Shown here one piece after another: positions 15,865 to 23,481 of a stretch of DNA of 31,559 bases (position 1 is the first letter of the stretch; each line of letters starts with the position of its first letter). The DNA comes from JAVBUY01 sp031552735 (GTDB lineage Bacteria; Bacillota; Clostridia; Christensenellales; Aristaeellaceae), in contig JAVBMF010000054.1 of the NCBI GenBank assembly GCA_031552735.1, positions 1 to 31,559 on the forward strand, given 5' to 3'. Below the pieces are notes generated by a model. The model saw only the letters and a list, made by a program, of their open reading frames with translations, searched no databases and had not been told where the DNA came from. Both the position numbers and the translations under genes were made by a program.

Positions 15865-16005
15865 GCTATGCGTACACCACGCCCGATGGCCAACGCAGCT
15901 ATGAATGGCGATGTCGGACGGAAACTTCTTGTTTGTGCATTTGTCGTGATGGCGTCCGGCAGGATGTTTTTGCGCCCCAGATGGCAATTTGTCCTGTCAT
16001 ACTGC

Positions 16006-16032
16006 ATATCATTTGCTCAAGAGGCATAGGGT
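16006..16032 (+). promoter_or_regulatory. Sigma-E-type promoter of the SipL-like gene
   Basis: ATA (16006-16008), a 16-nt spacer and CATA-GGG-T (16025-16032) fit the ATA/CATAnnnT pattern of sigma-E promoters. The rest of 15865-16067 shows no gene. Confidence 0.5.
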
Positions 16033-16067
16033 GGTACAGGCAAATAGCACACGGGAGGGGCATCTGA

Positions 16068-17603
16068 ATGGAGATGAACATTGTTCGCGAAAGCGTGGAG
16101 GTGGAGCGGCTGGTCGCTGCCGCGCAAGAGCAGGCGGTGGTGGAAGGCGAGGTGGCGCTGCCCGGCAGCATGCGCGATGCCGCGCGCATCCTGCATACCG
16201 ACGCGCAGATCATCATTGGCGCTGCGGAAACGCAGGTGGATCGGCTGGGCTTGGACGGGCAGGTGGTCTTTCATGTGCTGTATACGCAGGGCGACCCAAC
16301 CCGCGTGCAGACGCTGGAGGCGGCCTGTGATTTCTCGCACCAGATGGAAATGCCCGGCGTGTCCCCACGCATGCAGGCCAACCTGCTTGGCGAGGTGATC
16401 GAGGCGCGCGCGCAGTCCAGCGGCGGACGACTGCTGCTGCGCGCGGTGGTGGGGCTCAATGGACAGGTGATGAGCAGCGCGCCGGTAATGGCGGTGCGCG
16501 ATCTGACCGGGCTGCCCGGACTGCGCACCAGCTCGCACAACGTGGTGCTGAGCCGCACAGTGGGAGAGGGGCAGGGCGAGGCGCTGCTGCGCGAGGAATA
16601 CGAAATTCCTGCCGCGATGTGCGTGACCGAAACGCTGTACGCTAACGCAAAGCCGCAGATTGACGACGTGGTGGGCGGCGAGGGCCGCGCGACCATCACC
16701 GGCACGGTGCAGCTGGATGTATACCATGCCAGCGACCTGCCCGAATTGCCGCTGGTGGTCACGCACCACACCATTGAGTTTGAGCAACCGGTGGACATTC
16801 GCGGTTCCAGCGGACAGACCCTGCGCGCGGTGCCGGTGGTGCGCGACGTGATGGTCAACTCCATGGAGGCGGGCGAGGGGCGGCGCGTGTTGCGCGCGGA
16901 GGTGGTGCTGGGCATGATGGTGAACGCCACGCAGCAGGAAACGCAGACGCTGCTGGCCGACGCCTATACGCTGAGCGGCCCGGACGTGGCGCTGACCAAA
17001 CAAACCATGCCGCTGCACACGCAGGATGTGTACGCGGTGGCGCGCGAATCAGGCAAGCAGATGATCCAGATGCCCGAGAGCAGCGCGCCGGTGGGCAACG
17101 TGCTGGCGGCGTTCGTGCACCCGACCATCGCGTCGTATGAGCGCATCGGCGGCCGCGTGACGGTCGAGGGTGTGCTGACCATCACGATCCTCTATCTGCC
17201 GCAGGATTCGGCCAACCCGACCAGCGTGCAGCGCGAGGAGCCGTTCGCCATCACCTTCCCGGTCAGCCTGCCGGAAGGCACGCTGGTCAGCATGGCACCG
17301 CTGGAGGTGGACGCGATGGGCATCACCTCCGACCGCGTGGAGGTGCGCTATGTGATGCAGTTGACCGGCATGGCGACGCAGACCAAGCCGGTGGACGTGG
17401 TCACCGATGCCGAGGAGGTATCCGGTACGACACAGGACGGCGGCGTGGTGCTCTACTACGCGCAGCCCGGCGAAACGCTGTGGGACGTGGCCCGGCGCTA
17501 TCGCGTGGACGAGGCTTGTCTGGTGCGCATGAACCCGGGGCTGGAGCAGCTGCGGCCGGATAAGGCGATACTCATTTATCAGCGCGGAGACAGCGTAGAG
17601 TAA
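16068..17603 (+). CDS. sipL: SipL-like SPOCS (DUF3794) and LysM protein, spore coat/cortex morphogenesis
   Basis: A 511-residue protein. Three SPOCS/DUF3794-type beta-rich modules occupy about residues 1-450 (first DGQVVFHVLYTQ, second TGTVQLDVYHA, third VEGVLTITILYLP), and a LysM domain forms the C-terminus (about 460-505, PGETLWDVARRY and VRMNPG). This architecture and length match SipL, which in C. difficile binds SpoIVA and localises coat assembly around the forespore. The ATG at 16068 follows GGGAGGGG. A sigma-E-type promoter lies upstream, consistent with mother-cell expression. Other SPOCS-LysM proteins exist, so the name is likely rather than certain. A structured repeat follows the stop. 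Confidence 0.82.
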   Translation: MEMNIVRESVEVERLVAAAQEQAVVEGEVALPGSMRDAARILHTDAQIIIGAAETQVDRLGLDGQVVFHVLYTQGDPTRVQTLEAACDFSHQMEMPGVSPRMQANLLGEVIEARAQSSGGRLLLRAVVGLNGQVMSSAPVMAVRDLTGLPGLRTSSHNVVLSRTVGEGQGEALLREEYEIPAAMCVTETLYANAKPQIDDVVGGEGRATITGTVQLDVYHASDLPELPLVVTHHTIEFEQPVDIRGSSGQTLRAVPVVRDVMVNSMEAGEGRRVLRAEVVLGMMVNATQQETQTLLADAYTLSGPDVALTKQTMPLHTQDVYAVARESGKQMIQMPESSAPVGNVLAAFVHPTIASYERIGGRVTVEGVLTITILYLPQDSANPTSVQREEPFAITFPVSLPEGTLVSMAPLEVDAMGITSDRVEVRYVMQLTGMATQTKPVDVVTDAEEVSGTTQDGGVVLYYAQPGETLWDVARRYRVDEACLVRMNPGLEQLRPDKAILIYQRGDSVE

Positions 17604-17614
17604 AGGCGATGCCT

Positions 17615-17780
17615 TCGAACAAAATGCATACTGCATTTCGTTCGGATGCACGGCTTGCGCCGTGCTCGCTTTGCTCGTGGTGGCAGGAGTGTTTTCCTAG
17701 CGGAAAACGCCCCGCACGCCCAGCAGAGCTGGGCGATACGATCTCTTGATGAAGGGGCTTTGGCCCCTTCATGCATCCCC
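17615..17780 (+). repeat. 166-nt structured intergenic repeat, copy 1
   Basis: About 88% identical to 21514-21679 and of equal length. Five hairpins are seen in order: 17616-17644 (13-bp arms, one A-C mismatch), 17648-17665 (7 bp, loop TTGC), 17691-17708 (7 bp), a stem CGCCCAGC/GCTGGGCG with loop AGA (17717-17735), and 17749-17772 (10 bp, loop TTTG). It fills most of the 309-nt gap between sipL and ispE; open frames across it are by-products of the palindromes. Function unknown. Confidence 0.85.
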
Positions 17781-17810
17781 GGGAAAAAACCTAGCTTCGT
17801 GATAGACAGA

Positions 17811-17842
17811 GCGGGCAACAGATGGTTGTCCGCTTTTGTTTT
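17811..17842 (+). terminator. Terminator upstream of ispE
   Basis: A 9-bp stem with one G-T pair (17811-17819 with 17825-17833) is followed by TTTTGTTTT. Confidence 0.85.
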
Positions 17843-17852
17843 GCCTTGCGCG

Positions 17853-17881
17853 TGGACAGGCATGCGGTGAATCAGTATAAT
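17853..17881 (+). promoter_or_regulatory. Promoter of ispE
   Basis: TGGACA (17853-17858), a 17-nt spacer and consensus TATAAT (17876-17881), 31 nt before the ATG. Confidence 0.7.
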
Positions 17882-17912
17882 AGAAGAAAACCCACCAAGA
17901 GAGGACGCCGAC

Positions 17913-18791
17913 ATGATCGAAGTGACCGCGCGCGCCAAGATCAACTGGACGCTGGACATACTGGGCAAGCGCCCGGATGGGTATCACGACCTGGACATGC
18001 TGATGCAAAGCGTGACGCTGGCCGACACGCTGACACTGGCCGAGGCCGACACGCTGTCGCTGACCATCGGGCGCGGCGCGCGCATGCGCGCGAACGACGA
18101 CAATCTGGTGCTGCGCGCGGCGCGGGCACTGATGGAGCACGCGGGCGTTTCGCGCGGCGCGGCGATCACGCTGCACAAGCGCATCCCGATTGGCGCGGGC
18201 ATGGGCGGTGGCAGCGCCGACGCGGCTGGGGTGCTGGTGGGGCTGAACGCGCTGTGGGGGTTGGGGCTGGGTGCGGAGGAACTGGAGTGCATCGGGCTGA
18301 CCATCGGCGCGGATGTGCCGTTCTGTGTGCGCGGCGGATTGGCGCGGGCGACCGGCGTGGGCGAGCGGCTGACCACGCTGCCGATCGCGCGGCAGGTCTG
18401 GCTGGTGTCGGTGCAGCCGTGTCGTGGGCTGTCCACACGCGATGTATTCGGCGCGTTCCGGCTGGAGGCGGTCGATCCCATGACCCGGCCGAACAACGAC
18501 GCAGCGGCTGCCGCGCTGGCGCGGGGTGATCTGGCTGCGCTGAAGCGCCGCATGGGCAATGTGCTGCAACCTGTGGCGGCGGCGCTGCGCCCCGAGATTG
18601 GCGAGGCGCTGAACCGCCTTGACGCGCTGGGCGCTGTCCACGCACAGATGACCGGCAGCGGATCGGCGGTGTATGGCATTTTCCCCGTGGCCAAGGCGGC
18701 GCGTGTCGCGCGCGATGCGCTGCGGGCAGATTACAGGCACTGCGCGATGATCGCCACCGCGCGGGAGGGAATTGTGCTGCGCGAGGTGTAG
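17913..18791 (+). CDS. ispE: 4-diphosphocytidyl-2-C-methyl-D-erythritol kinase
   Basis: A 292-residue GHMP kinase of the MEP isoprenoid pathway that phosphorylates CDP-methylerythritol. AKINWTLDILGKRPDGYHDL at the N-terminus, the ATP loop IPIGAGMGGGSADAA, and MTGSGSAVYGIF near the C-terminus are the three IspE motifs. The ATG follows GAGAGG. It starts a plus-strand run with spoIIR, sleB and ypeB, a common clostridial neighbourhood. The pathway's reductase IspH is encoded at the right edge of this window. Confidence 0.96.
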   Translation: MIEVTARAKINWTLDILGKRPDGYHDLDMLMQSVTLADTLTLAEADTLSLTIGRGARMRANDDNLVLRAARALMEHAGVSRGAAITLHKRIPIGAGMGGGSADAAGVLVGLNALWGLGLGAEELECIGLTIGADVPFCVRGGLARATGVGERLTTLPIARQVWLVSVQPCRGLSTRDVFGAFRLEAVDPMTRPNNDAAAAALARGDLAALKRRMGNVLQPVAAALRPEIGEALNRLDALGAVHAQMTGSGSAVYGIFPVAKAARVARDALRADYRHCAMIATAREGIVLREV

Positions 18792-18796
18792 CGGCT

Positions 18797-18825
18797 GCAT
18801 AAAACCACATATTTGGGTGACCCTA
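18797..18825 (+). promoter_or_regulatory. Possible sigma-F promoter of spoIIR
   Basis: GCATA (18797-18801), a 14-nt spacer and GGTGACCCTA (18816-18825) match the forespore pattern GYATA / GGnnAnAnTR except for one base in the -10. Confidence 0.4.
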
Positions 18826-18853
18826 GAGTCATGACTTCGCAAGGGGTGATGAT

Positions 18854-19441
18854 GTGCGCAGGGGTCGCCTTTTTTTCGCTGTTATGCTGCTGGCGTGCAC
18901 ACTGCTAGCGCTGACCACGCAACGCATCGGCGCGGTGGAACCGACACTGTGGCAGGGCGAAATGATTCGGCTGCATGTGATCGCCCACAGCGACAGCGCG
19001 GAGGATCAGCGCATCAAGCTGTGCGTGCGTGACGCGCTGCTGGAAAAGTTCGGACAGGCGCTGTCCGCCGGGGATTTTGACGACGCGTGCGCCGCTGTGC
19101 GCGATCACCTGCCGGCCATTGAAGCCGAGGCAAGCCGGGTGGCGGCGGAGCAGGGTTTTTCCGGCGGCGCGGTGGCCAGCTTTGGCCTGTACGATTTCCC
19201 GACGCGGGAGTATGACGGCGTGCGCGTGCCCGCCGGAACGTATACCGCGCTGCGCGTCGTGCTGGGCGACGGCGCGGGCCGCAATTGGTGGTGCGTGATG
19301 TACCCGACGCTGTGCTTGCCGCAGGCGGACACAGCCGGAGCGGAGCAGGCGGCAGTGCCCGCGCAAGGCGCCAAACCGCCGCAGGTGCAGTTTGAATCGG
19401 CGCTGATGAAGTGGATCAGGGGCATACTGAGCAATCAATGA
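18854..19441 (+). CDS. spoIIR: Stage II sporulation protein R (SpoIIR)
   Basis: A 195-residue secreted signalling protein made in the forespore; in B. subtilis it triggers the SpoIIGA protease to activate pro-sigma-E in the mother cell. The N-terminus is a signal/anchor (FFAVMLLACTLLALTT). The family core IRLHVIAHSDSAEDQRIKL with VRDALLEKF is clear, as is the RVPAGTYTALRVVLGDG...NWWCVMYPTLC region. The GTG at 18854 is 7 nt after AAGGGG; no in-frame ATG is nearby. It sits between ispE and sleB. Confidence 0.93.
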   Translation: MRRGRLFFAVMLLACTLLALTTQRIGAVEPTLWQGEMIRLHVIAHSDSAEDQRIKLCVRDALLEKFGQALSAGDFDDACAAVRDHLPAIEAEASRVAAEQGFSGGAVASFGLYDFPTREYDGVRVPAGTYTALRVVLGDGAGRNWWCVMYPTLCLPQADTAGAEQAAVPAQGAKPPQVQFESALMKWIRGILSNQ

Positions 19442-19454
19442 CGGAGGGCGAACG

Positions 19455-20153
19455 ATGCAAGCGGGAATCAACGCGCGGCGCAATCAGTTGCTGCGCAATA
19501 TCGTATTGGCGGTGCTGCTGGTTGCGCTGATCGGCGTGCAGTTGGCGCAGGCGGCCATCGCGGTGGGCTGGGGCGACCGCGGCGACAATGTGATCGCCAT
19601 CCAGCGCAAGCTGAAACAGTGGGGCTACTATACCGGCGCGGTGGACGGCATCTATGGGCAGAGCACGTATACGTCGGTGGTGGCGTTCCAGCGCAAGAAT
19701 GGACTGAAGGCCGACGGTGTGGTTGGCGACAGCACCGCCGCCGCGCTGGGCATTCGCCTCTCCGGCGCGAGCCAGGCATCGGTGGCGACCAGCGGCTTTA
19801 ATGACAGTGAGGTGCGCCTGTTGGCGCGCGTGATTCACGGCGAGGCGCGCGGCGAGCCCTACACCGGCAAGGTGGCGGTTGGCGCGGTGGTGCTCAACCG
19901 CGTGCGGCACGCGTCGTTCCCCAACACCATTTCCGGCGTGGTCTATCAGGCCGGGGCGTTCGATTGCGTCGCCGATGGGCAGATCAATCTGGAGCCGGAC
20001 AGCGAGTCCCTGCGCGCCGCGCGCGACGCGATGAACGGTTGGGACCCGACCGGCGGCTGCATCTACTATTATAATCCCGTCACCGCGACCAGCGACTGGA
20101 TTTGGTCGCGAGAGATCAGGCTGGCGATCGGCAAGCACAACTTCGCGGTATGA
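19455..20153 (+). CDS. sleB: Spore cortex-lytic enzyme SleB
   Basis: A 232-residue germination enzyme, a lytic transglycosylase acting on muramic-lactam cortex. It has an N-terminal membrane/signal segment (about 13-34), a peptidoglycan-binding domain (about 37-98, GDNVIAIQRKLKQWGYYTG and FQRKNGLKADGVVG) and a C-terminal hydrolase domain (about 115-232). Glu130 in ARVIHGEARGEPYTGKVAV is the expected catalytic glutamate. The ATG follows GGAGGG. ypeB lies 10 nt downstream, the usual bicistron, and its product is needed for SleB assembly and stability in spores. Confidence 0.96.
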   Translation: MQAGINARRNQLLRNIVLAVLLVALIGVQLAQAAIAVGWGDRGDNVIAIQRKLKQWGYYTGAVDGIYGQSTYTSVVAFQRKNGLKADGVVGDSTAAALGIRLSGASQASVATSGFNDSEVRLLARVIHGEARGEPYTGKVAVGAVVLNRVRHASFPNTISGVVYQAGAFDCVADGQINLEPDSESLRAARDAMNGWDPTGGCIYYYNPVTATSDWIWSREIRLAIGKHNFAV

Positions 20154-20163
20154 GGTAACGGAT

Positions 20164-21507
20164 ATGGACAAACGATCATGGATGCGCCGGTGGGCGGTGC
20201 CGGGGGTGCTGATGGCGCTGGTGCTTGCGCTGGGCGTATACAGCGCTGTGCAAATGCGCACCGTCCAAGCCTTGCGCACGCAAGTGTCAGCACAGCAACA
20301 GCGCGCGATGATGGAAGTGCTGTCCACGCTGTCGGATATCGAAACACGGCTGAGCAAGCTGCTGGTATCGGCGGGCGCAACGCAGGGCGAAAAGCTGCTG
20401 GGTGATATCGTGCGGCAAGCCGAGGATGCGCAGGACAATCTGGCGCAATTGCCGCTGCGGCACGAGGCGGTGGCGGGCACCATCAAATTCGTGAACCAGC
20501 TCGGCGATTACGCCGGGGTGCTTTCGCAAAACATCACGCAGGGCAGGCCGCTGTCCAATCAGGACCTGACGCAGCTGGAAGGCATGCTGAACAACTGTGC
20601 GCAGCTAAACCAGCAACTGCGCAGTGTGGAAAACGACATTGTGTCCGGCAAGGCGCTGGGCGAGGCCGAGCGCATCTTCTGGTCGGACAGCATCGACCAG
20701 CCGCCACCCATTGAACAGGTGGCGGGCAAGTCCAACGGTATCGAGTATCCGTCGCTGGTGTACGACGGGCCGTTCTCCGACGGCAGACACACCGGCACGC
20801 CGCTGGCGCTGGCTGGGAAAGAGAGCATCACCCAGGAGCAGGCGATGGCAATCGCCACCGAGTTTGTGGGCAAGCAGCGCGTGCGGCAGGTATCGCCGAG
20901 CGTCCATACACAGGGCATCATCCCCGCCTTTGGCGTGACGGTGGACACCACCGACGGCGCGCTGAATGTGCAGGTGAGCGAGCAGGGCGGCAAGATTCTG
21001 TGGATCATGCCGGAGATGGCCGCCTATGGGCAGGGGCTGGATGCCGGGCAATGCGCGGTCAAGGCGTATGAGTTCCTGGCCGAAAAGGGCTATGGGCACA
21101 TGGAGCCCAACTACTGGCAGACGTACGAGGGGCTGTGCGTGGTCAACTTTGCCGCCGTGCAGGACGGCGTGCTGCTGTATCCCGACCTGATCAAGGTGCA
21201 GGTGCGCATGGATACCGGCGCGGTGGTCGGGCTGGAGGGCAACAATTACCTGATGAACCACCACGCGCGCGAGAAGCTGACGCCAGTCATCACACAGGAG
21301 GAAGCGGCCGAGCTGGTCAGCGACCGGCTGTCGATTGACCGCGTGCGCCTGTGCGTTATCCCCACCGACACCGGCGAAAAGCTGTGCTATGAGTTTGGCG
21401 GCGCGTGGTCGGAGAACTACTATCTGGTCTATATCGACGCGATCGACAAGCGCGAGGTCAACATTCTGCGCATCATCGACACCGAAGGCGGACGGTTGAG
21501 TGTGTAA
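20164..21507 (+). CDS. ypeB: Germination protein YpeB
   Basis: A 447-residue partner of SleB in the dormant spore. It has a short cytoplasmic N-terminus, one helix (about 11-29), a helical stretch rich in Gln and Leu with coiled-coil character (to about 180), the YpeB phrase ERIFWSDSI, and then PepSY-type repeats (ITQEQAMAIATEFVG and later ITQEEAAELVSDRLS). Length and architecture fit YpeB (about 450). The start ATG follows GAGGTAACGGAT. The transcript runs into a structured repeat and then a strong terminator. Confidence 0.95.
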   Translation: MDKRSWMRRWAVPGVLMALVLALGVYSAVQMRTVQALRTQVSAQQQRAMMEVLSTLSDIETRLSKLLVSAGATQGEKLLGDIVRQAEDAQDNLAQLPLRHEAVAGTIKFVNQLGDYAGVLSQNITQGRPLSNQDLTQLEGMLNNCAQLNQQLRSVENDIVSGKALGEAERIFWSDSIDQPPPIEQVAGKSNGIEYPSLVYDGPFSDGRHTGTPLALAGKESITQEQAMAIATEFVGKQRVRQVSPSVHTQGIIPAFGVTVDTTDGALNVQVSEQGGKILWIMPEMAAYGQGLDAGQCAVKAYEFLAEKGYGHMEPNYWQTYEGLCVVNFAAVQDGVLLYPDLIKVQVRMDTGAVVGLEGNNYLMNHHAREKLTPVITQEEAAELVSDRLSIDRVRLCVIPTDTGEKLCYEFGGAWSENYYLVYIDAIDKREVNILRIIDTEGGRLSV

Positions 21508-21513
21508 CATGCA

Positions 21514-21679
21514 TCGAACAAAATGCACATGCATTTTGTTCGGTTGCACGGCTTGCGCCGTGACTCGCTTTGCTCGTATTGGCAGGTTTGTTTTCCTCGC
21601 GGAAAACGCCCCGCCCGACCGGCAAAGCCGGTCGATGCGATTTCCCAATGAAGGGGCTTCGGCCCCTTCATACATCCCC
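21514..21679 (+). repeat. 166-nt structured intergenic repeat, copy 2
   Basis: Second copy of the element at 17615-17780, same orientation and spacing. Five hairpins: 21515-21542 (13-bp perfect arms), 21546-21562 (6-7 bp), 21590-21607 (7 bp), CGACCGGC/GCCGGTCG with loop AAA (21616-21634) and 21649-21672 (10 bp, TTCG loop). The fourth stem differs from copy 1 by two compensatory pairs (C-G to A-T and A-T to G-C). Confidence 0.85.
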
Positions 21680-21708
21680 AGTTGGACGGCGGGTCTTGTC
21701 AATATAAA

Positions 21709-21739
21709 GCAGGCGCGTTTGCGGCGCGCCTGCTTTTTT
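21709..21739 (+). terminator. Terminator downstream of ypeB and repeat copy 2
   Basis: A 9-bp perfect GC-rich stem (21709-21717 with 21725-21733) with a 7-nt loop, then six T. Confidence 0.9.
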
Positions 21740-21747
21740 GGTATACT
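21719..21747 (+). promoter_or_regulatory. Promoter of the DUF1934 operon, overlapping the terminator
   Basis: TTGCGG (21719-21724), a 17-nt spacer and TATACT (21742-21747). The -35 lies in the terminator loop and the spacer in its right arm and T run. Confidence 0.6.
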
Positions 21748-21771
21748 GACAAGCAGAGTGAGGGGATGCGC

Positions 21772-22203
21772 GTGGAGCAGCAAGTGTGGATCACCATCGA
21801 GGATGAACAGACCGACGCGGACGGCGCGCGGCACCGGGGAACGACCGAAACCCACGGCACGCTGACGGACGCGCCGGATGGGATGGCGTTGCGATACGAT
21901 GACGACGACGGCACGCGCGTGCGCGTGCACATGACCGGCGAGGCGGTGCGCGTGGTGCGCAGCGGCATACACGCGATGGACATGCTGTTTTGCGCGGGCA
22001 GACCGCACGCGTTTGATTACGAAACACCGCATGGTGCGCTGCCCATGCGCATCGACACAGAGGATGCGCGCTGGCACGCCGGGCAACAGGACGGCGCGGT
22101 GTCGCTGCGATACGCGCTGCACGTTGGCGGCCAGTTTGTCACGCGCAACACGTTGGACCTTCGCTGGCGTGTCCGCGAGGAGGACGATGATGCGCGACAA
22201 TGA
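21772..22203 (+). CDS. DUF1934 (YwiB-like) domain protein
   Basis: A 143-residue protein of the DUF1934 family, a small calycin-like beta barrel of unknown function. The opening strand VWITIEDEQTDADGARH, the GTLTDAPDGMALRYDDDDG segment and the closing VTRNTLDLRWRV strand give the family's alternating pattern. GTG at 21772 is chosen because GAGGGG is 6 nt upstream; ATG at 21766 abuts that site and is the alternative. It heads a three-gene operon and overlaps the next gene by 14 nt. Confidence 0.75.
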   Translation: MEQQVWITIEDEQTDADGARHRGTTETHGTLTDAPDGMALRYDDDDGTRVRVHMTGEAVRVVRSGIHAMDMLFCAGRPHAFDYETPHGALPMRIDTEDARWHAGQQDGAVSLRYALHVGGQFVTRNTLDLRWRVREEDDDARQ

Positions 22204-22723
22204 GGGGAAGATGCTGCATGGGCTGGCGCGGCACCTGCTGGTCAATGTACGTGGGTTTGTGCGCTGGAGCGACGCGCCCGACGCGCTGCTGGTCAGCGAC
22301 GTGAACCGGCACGAGACATCGGCGCGCGCGCTGGACGCGCTGAACGAGCAGGGTTTTCGCATCTGGCAGCGCGATGGGCTGACCTGGCTGGACGCGCCGG
22401 ACGACGCCTACACACGTGCGCTTGCCGCGCGGTGGCAGGGTGAAAGGGCATCCGGCGCGCCGCTGGCGCTGTGCGCGCTGCGCGACGATCTGCTGCGCCA
22501 GCCCTCAGAGCAGGCCGACACGCCGGACGCGCGGCGATTGATTCGCGCGGCGTGGCAGGCATTGTCCGCGGGCGACGCGCTGGCCGTGCAGTGGGCGGAC
22601 AGCATGCGGCGCGAGGCCGCGACGCGCATGCGCGAAGGCCGCCGCGACGGGTTGTACGCGTGCGGCGTGCTGCTGGCGCAGTTTGTCATGGCACGACCGA
22701 GCAACGAGGAGGCATCCAGATGA
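22190..22723 (+). CDS. Conserved-looking protein of unknown function
   Basis: A 177-residue soluble protein that I do not recognise. It is rich in Ala, Arg and Asp, begins MRDNEGKMLHGLARHLL, and has a probable beta part (FVRWSDAPDALLVSDV, FRIWQRDGLTWLD) and a helical C-terminal half (RRLIRAAWQALSAGDALAVQWADSMRREAATRM). There is no signal peptide or membrane segment. Coding status is supported by GAGGAGG 6 nt before the second ATG, a 14-nt overlap with the DUF1934 gene and a 4-nt ATGA overlap with the next gene, which imply translational coupling. Confidence 0.75.
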   Translation: MRDNEGKMLHGLARHLLVNVRGFVRWSDAPDALLVSDVNRHETSARALDALNEQGFRIWQRDGLTWLDAPDDAYTRALAARWQGERASGAPLALCALRDDLLRQPSEQADTPDARRLIRAAWQALSAGDALAVQWADSMRREAATRMREGRRDGLYACGVLLAQFVMARPSNEEASR

Positions 22724-23367
22724 ATATTCGCTATATGGGGCACGCCTGCTTTTTTATTGAGACGGAATCCGGCGCGCGGTTGCTCACCGACCCATACGAC
22801 CGCACGGTCGGCTACCCGATGCCCCGGCTGGCCGCCGATGTGGTCACGGTCAGCCATGACCATCACGACCACAACTATACGGCCATGGCCGAGGGCAATC
22901 CGGTGGTGGTCGATTGCGAGGTGCCCATCACGGTATCCGGCGTGACCATTGAAGCCTACGGCTGCTACCACGACGACGCGCAGGGCGGCAAGCGCGGCAA
23001 AAACCTGCTGATGCGCATCCGGGCGGACGGGCTGAACGTCTGCCACTGCGGGGACTTGGGGCATATGCCCGATCAGGCGCTGATCGACAGCCTGGGCGAG
23101 ATCGACGTGCTGATGCTGCCGGTGGGCGGTGTGTATACGCTGGACGCCGCCGGGGTCTGGGCGGTGGCACAGCGGCTGAAGCCGCGTGTGGTCATCCCCA
23201 TGCACTACCGCACAGACGTGGTGTGCTATCAAGAGCTGGCCCCGGTGGAGGATTTTCTGGCGCTGGCCGGGGCGATGGACGCCACACCGATGCGGGCACT
23301 GCGCGTGCATGCCGCCAACATCAACACTATACAGCCGATTGTGGTGCTGGATTGGCGAAACCGCTAG
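22720..23367 (+). CDS. Metal-dependent hydrolase, metallo-beta-lactamase fold (UPF0173-like)
   Basis: A 215-residue member of the small MBL-fold hydrolases near the UPF0173/UlaG branch. It opens with NIRYMGHACFFIET as these proteins do. The metal motif is HDHHDH (His46-His51), with later ligands likely in CHCGDLGHMP and in IPMHYRT. The substrate is unknown. The ATG overlaps the previous stop (ATGA) and follows GAGGAGG, so it is coupled to the upstream gene. It ends the operon; the downstream region is the pyrG promoter. Confidence 0.85.
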   Translation: MNIRYMGHACFFIETESGARLLTDPYDRTVGYPMPRLAADVVTVSHDHHDHNYTAMAEGNPVVVDCEVPITVSGVTIEAYGCYHDDAQGGKRGKNLLMRIRADGLNVCHCGDLGHMPDQALIDSLGEIDVLMLPVGGVYTLDAAGVWAVAQRLKPRVVIPMHYRTDVVCYQELAPVEDFLALAGAMDATPMRALRVHAANINTIQPIVVLDWRNR

Positions 23368-23405
23368 AAATTGCGGAAAAGCAATGGAAAACTGTAGATA
23401 GACGC

Positions 23406-23434
23406 TTGACATGCCCGCCGCGCGGACGTACAAT
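23406..23434 (+). promoter_or_regulatory. Promoter of pyrG
   Basis: Consensus TTGACA (23406-23411), a 17-nt spacer and TACAAT (23429-23434), giving a leader of about 40 nt. No PyrR-type or C-tract attenuator is evident. Confidence 0.8.
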
Positions 23435-23481
23435 AACATTTGTTGTTTTTTGCTTTATTTGCGCGGAAAGAGGGTGGAAGG

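Noticed and set aside
17579..17968. Short minus-strand frames across the repeat copies (also at 21429-21671)
   Set aside because: They match each other only because the DNA repeat is shared; no ribosome binding site was seen, so I treat them as non-coding.
20605..22362. 585-codon minus-strand open frame across ypeB, repeat copy 2 and the DUF1934 gene
   Set aside because: It crosses two certain plus-strand units, a terminator and a promoter; composition is that of antisense shadow.
23368..23481. Possible pyrimidine attenuator or C-tract control before pyrG
   Set aside because: The transcript start region lacks a run of C/G for reiterative initiation, and no terminator hairpin is present in the short leader.
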